Positions 4,952-6,972 of a stretch of 6,972 bases of DNA are shown here, in pieces. How positions within the stretch are numbered: the stretch's first letter is position 1; each line of letters opens with the position of its first letter. The stretch lies in the NCBI GenBank assembly GCA_947458985.1, contig CANHBA010000118.1, forward strand, positions 1-6,972, written 5' to 3'. Made by a program: the position numbers and the translations under genes. Under the pieces are notes generated by a model, which searched no databases, was not told where the DNA came from, and saw only the letters and a program-made list of their open reading frames with translations. The stretch is from Flavobacteriales bacterium. Lineage in GTDB: Bacteria; Bacteroidota; Bacteroidia; Flavobacteriales_D; Crocinitomicaceae.

Positions 4952-5920
4952 ATGTCACGCATTTTAACCGGAATACAAAGTACAGGAACCCCTCATTTAG
5001 GCAATATTCTAGGCGCCATACTCCCTGCCATTCGCTTGGCTCAAAACCCCGCCAACGAATCTTTCTTGTTCATTGCAGACATGCATTCCCTGACCCAAAT
5101 CAAAGACGGTACCACCCTGCGTAACAACACCTACGCTACAGCAGCTACTTGGTTGGCATTTGGCCTCAACCCTGAGCAAACTGTTTTTTACCGCCAATCT
5201 GACATCCCTGAAGTAACTGAACTCACGTGGTATTTGCTTTGTCAGTATCCATATCAAAGACTGACACTTGCACATTCTTTTAAAGACAAAGCAGACCGCC
5301 TAGACGACGTCAATGGAGGTTTGTTCACCTACCCTATTCTGATGGCCGCCGACATTTTGTTGTACGACGCCGAAATTGTACCAGTTGGAAAGGATCAAAA
5401 ACAACACATTGAAATGGCCCGCGATGTAGCCAACCGCTTTAACCTTACTTACGGAGATACATTTGTGTTGCCAGAAGAACAAATTCAGCCCGACACCATG
5501 CTCATTCCGGGCACCGACGGCGAAAAAATGAGTAAATCGCGCAATAACTTCATCGATATCTTTTTACCAGAGAAACAATTGCGCAAGCAAATCATGTCTA
5601 TTATATCAGACAGCACACCGCTAGAAGAGCCTAAAAACCCAGACACCTGCCATACTTTTGCGTTGTATCAGTTACTAGCCGACGAAGCACAAATTGCCAC
5701 CATGCGCGAAAACTATTTAGCAGGCAACTACGGCTACGGACACGCCAAGCAAGCGTTATTTGAACTCATTTTAGAAAAGTTCAGCGAGGCCCGCACACGC
5801 TTTGACCATTTAATGGCCAACACCGCAGAAATTGAAGCTGCACTAGAAATTGGCGCCAAAAAGGCAAAAGCGGTGGCGCAAGAAGTGCTGCAACGCACCC
5901 GTCAAAAAGTAGGTTACTAA
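4952..5920 (+). CDS. trpS: Tryptophan--tRNA ligase (TrpRS, class Ic)
   Basis: Cytoplasmic enzyme that activates tryptophan with ATP and loads it onto tRNA(Trp). Class I signatures are present: the HIGH-equivalent TPHLGN (residues 13-18) after ILTGIQSTG, and KMSKS (192-196) after PGTDGE. Family-specific segments are FIADMHSLT, the tryptophan-site segment YPILMAADILLYDAE with Asp134, and VGKDQKQHIEMARD (145-158). At 322 residues it has the usual bacterial length of about 320-335. I chose the ATG at 4952 because MSRILTGIQ is the normal N-terminus; a TTG at 4934 in the same frame would add six residues but lies within the -7 box, and an in-frame TGA at 4925 closes the frame. No Shine-Dalgarno sequence is visible; the leader is AT-rich, as is common in this phylum. 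It is divergent from the acyltransferase gene, and its stop lies 9 bases from the end of the convergent TonB receptor gene. Confidence 0.97.
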   Translation: MSRILTGIQSTGTPHLGNILGAILPAIRLAQNPANESFLFIADMHSLTQIKDGTTLRNNTYATAATWLAFGLNPEQTVFYRQSDIPEVTELTWYLLCQYPYQRLTLAHSFKDKADRLDDVNGGLFTYPILMAADILLYDAEIVPVGKDQKQHIEMARDVANRFNLTYGDTFVLPEEQIQPDTMLIPGTDGEKMSKSRNNFIDIFLPEKQLRKQIMSIISDSTPLEEPKNPDTCHTFALYQLLADEAQIATMRENYLAGNYGYGHAKQALFELILEKFSEARTRFDHLMANTAEIEAALEIGAKKAKAVAQEVLQRTRQKVGY

Positions 5921-5929
5921 AAAAAGAGC

Positions 5930-6972
5930 TTAAGGTCTTGGGTTGTCAATAGCTCTGTGGCCAAAAGTAAGCCCAAGCTTGAACCAACGCCCTGGCATCT
6001 GTACAAAGCCAGCCTCAACGTATTGTGTATTGGTGAGGTTATTCCCTTCTGCAAAAACAGTCCAATGCGTATTGATCGGGATCAAAACCTTGGCATCTAC
6101 CACCTGATACAATTCTTGTTCAATGCGCTGCACCAAACGGTAAGTGAGGTTCAATTGTACTTTTTCACTCAGATCAAACAAAGCCTGCCCATTGAGTTGG
6201 TGACGCATGCTAGTAATAGCATACCTAGATTCTTGCTCACTTGTAAAATTGTGCTTGGCTGTGATGTAGGTGTAATTCAAATTGAATTTATTCGGGCCCC
6301 AGGTTCCACCTTTCTTGACGTTAAATTGCAGGCTCGTTTCCATGCCCGTAAAAGCCACATTGGCAATATTGACCGGCATCCAAGGATTCGGATTGGGCGA
6401 AACCGAAGACGTTTCTCGCACCCAGTCAATCATGTTGGTGTGCTGGCGGTAAAAGAGCGCTGCATCGAGTTTCCAAAAATACCCTTTTGGGTTGTACTGA
6501 TTGGGGTGGTAACGATAACCCAGTTCTGCTGCATTCGAAAATTCAGGCTGTAAATTTGGATTGCCCACATTGGAGGGGTCGGTATAAAACATTTCGGTCC
6601 AGGTAGGTACGCGGTTGCCACGGCTGTAGTTGGCAAAAACAAAATGATGATAAGAAAGTGCACGCCCGAGTTGAATACTTGGCATCAGTTGCGGATTTTC
6701 TAAATTATAGGCAAATACCAAAAGCCCCGCGGCATAGTCTACAGTACCCAGCGCGCCTTGAGCTTGCACAAACGCACTTTGATATTGCCGCTCGCGCAAA
6801 CCTAAATTGCTGCTATTAAGTTCCTCTAAGCGTTGTTCCAAACCAAAAAGGATGTGTTGCCTATTGATATTCACCGATAATTGCGCCTCATAACTCAGCA
6901 CATTTGAGATGTGGGAATTGGTGTAAAACGCGGGCTCATTGCGCTTCAAGCGAAATTCATCGGCATGGCTGC
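5930..6972 (-). CDS. TonB-dependent outer-membrane receptor, C-terminal part (5' end outside window)
   Basis: C-terminal beta-barrel portion of a TonB-dependent receptor, an outer-membrane transporter powered by the TonB-ExbB-ExbD complex. The frame stays open to the window edge: seven further codons (S-H-A-D-E-F-R) precede the TTG at 6949, so that TTG is an internal Leu and not a start. About 346 residues are present; full receptors are usually 650-800, so the plug domain, TonB box and signal peptide lie beyond the window. Evidence includes alternating amphipathic strands throughout and the barrel signature SRGNRVPTWTEMFYTDPSNV followed by GNPNLQPEFSNAAELGYR, a hallmark of BtuB/FepA-like receptors. 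A late segment, FAEGNNLTNTQYVEAGFVQMP, and a final strand near RWFKLGLTF are typical of the barrel end. About seven residues (RAIDNPRP region) follow the last strand. Substrate (vitamin B12, siderophore or other) cannot be assigned from this part. Confidence 0.92.
   Translation of the reverse strand, partial: SHADEFRLKRNEPAFYTNSHISNVLSYEAQLSVNINRQHILFGLEQRLEELNSSNLGLRERQYQSAFVQAQGALGTVDYAAGLLVFAYNLENPQLMPSIQLGRALSYHHFVFANYSRGNRVPTWTEMFYTDPSNVGNPNLQPEFSNAAELGYRYHPNQYNPKGYFWKLDAALFYRQHTNMIDWVRETSSVSPNPNPWMPVNIANVAFTGMETSLQFNVKKGGTWGPNKFNLNYTYITAKHNFTSEQESRYAITSMRHQLNGQALFDLSEKVQLNLTYRLVQRIEQELYQVVDAKVLIPINTHWTVFAEGNNLTNTQYVEAGFVQMPGRWFKLGLTFGHRAIDNPRP

Noticed and set aside
5919..5938. A-run after trpS with the imperfect palindrome AAGAGCTTAAGGTCTT, a possible terminator for the minus-strand receptor gene
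   Set aside because: Allowing for a hairpin loop leaves only about 4 pairs with an internal mismatch, and the sequence lies at the crowded gene junction; not supported as a terminator.
5957..6553. Plus-strand open frame of 198 codons opposite the TonB receptor gene
   Set aside because: Its protein has no recognisable domains, while the opposite strand encodes a clear barrel with family signatures; it is an antisense shadow.
1..6972. Search for a mobile element, toxin-antitoxin, defence system, CRISPR array or RNA gene
   Set aside because: Every stretch is occupied by housekeeping-type genes with short intergenic gaps; no transposase, integrase, terminal repeats, spaced repeats or tRNA-like cloverleaf were seen.

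Overview
The window looks like ordinary chromosomal DNA from a member of the Bacteroidota (Bacteroidetes); I cannot place it below phylum. Three things point there. Genes are preceded by the TAnnTTTG -7 promoter element typical of that phylum. No start site has a convincing Shine-Dalgarno sequence. The protein versions (POT peptide transporter, TrmB, GatC, PlsC-type acyltransferase, TrpRS, TonB-dependent receptor) read like Bacteroidota homologues. Coding density is very high; the longest gene-free stretch is about 81 bases, and there is no sign of phage, insertion sequences, CRISPR or RNA genes.

Layout, left to right: a proton-coupled peptide transporter (+, 9-1625) meets, tail to tail with overlapping stop codons, an uncharacterised acidic 188-residue protein (-, 1622-2188). 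That gene is divergent, across 36 bases, from trmB (+, 2225-2896), the tRNA m7G46 methyltransferase. trmB converges on a minus-strand cluster read as lysophospholipid acyltransferase (4103-4870), gatC (3803-4093) and a family 2-like glycosyltransferase (2932-3801). Divergent from this cluster across 81 bases is trpS (+, 4952-5920), which converges, 9 bases away, on a TonB-dependent outer-membrane receptor (-, 5930 to beyond the window end).

The genes do not form one pathway. Three serve tRNA function (trmB, gatC, trpS), two serve lipid or cell-surface synthesis (acyltransferase, glycosyltransferase) and two serve uptake (peptide transporter, TonB receptor). I found no evidence of a novel multi-gene system.

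The most notable signal is regulatory. Four genes share one start architecture: a TAAnTTTG box, exactly 4 bases, then the start codon, which predicts leaderless mRNAs. The TAA of each box is also an in-frame stop that fixes the start. At gatC it is the actual stop codon of the upstream acyltransferase gene. trpS breaks the pattern: its box lies 15 bases from the ATG and sits inside two overlapping perfect inverted repeats.
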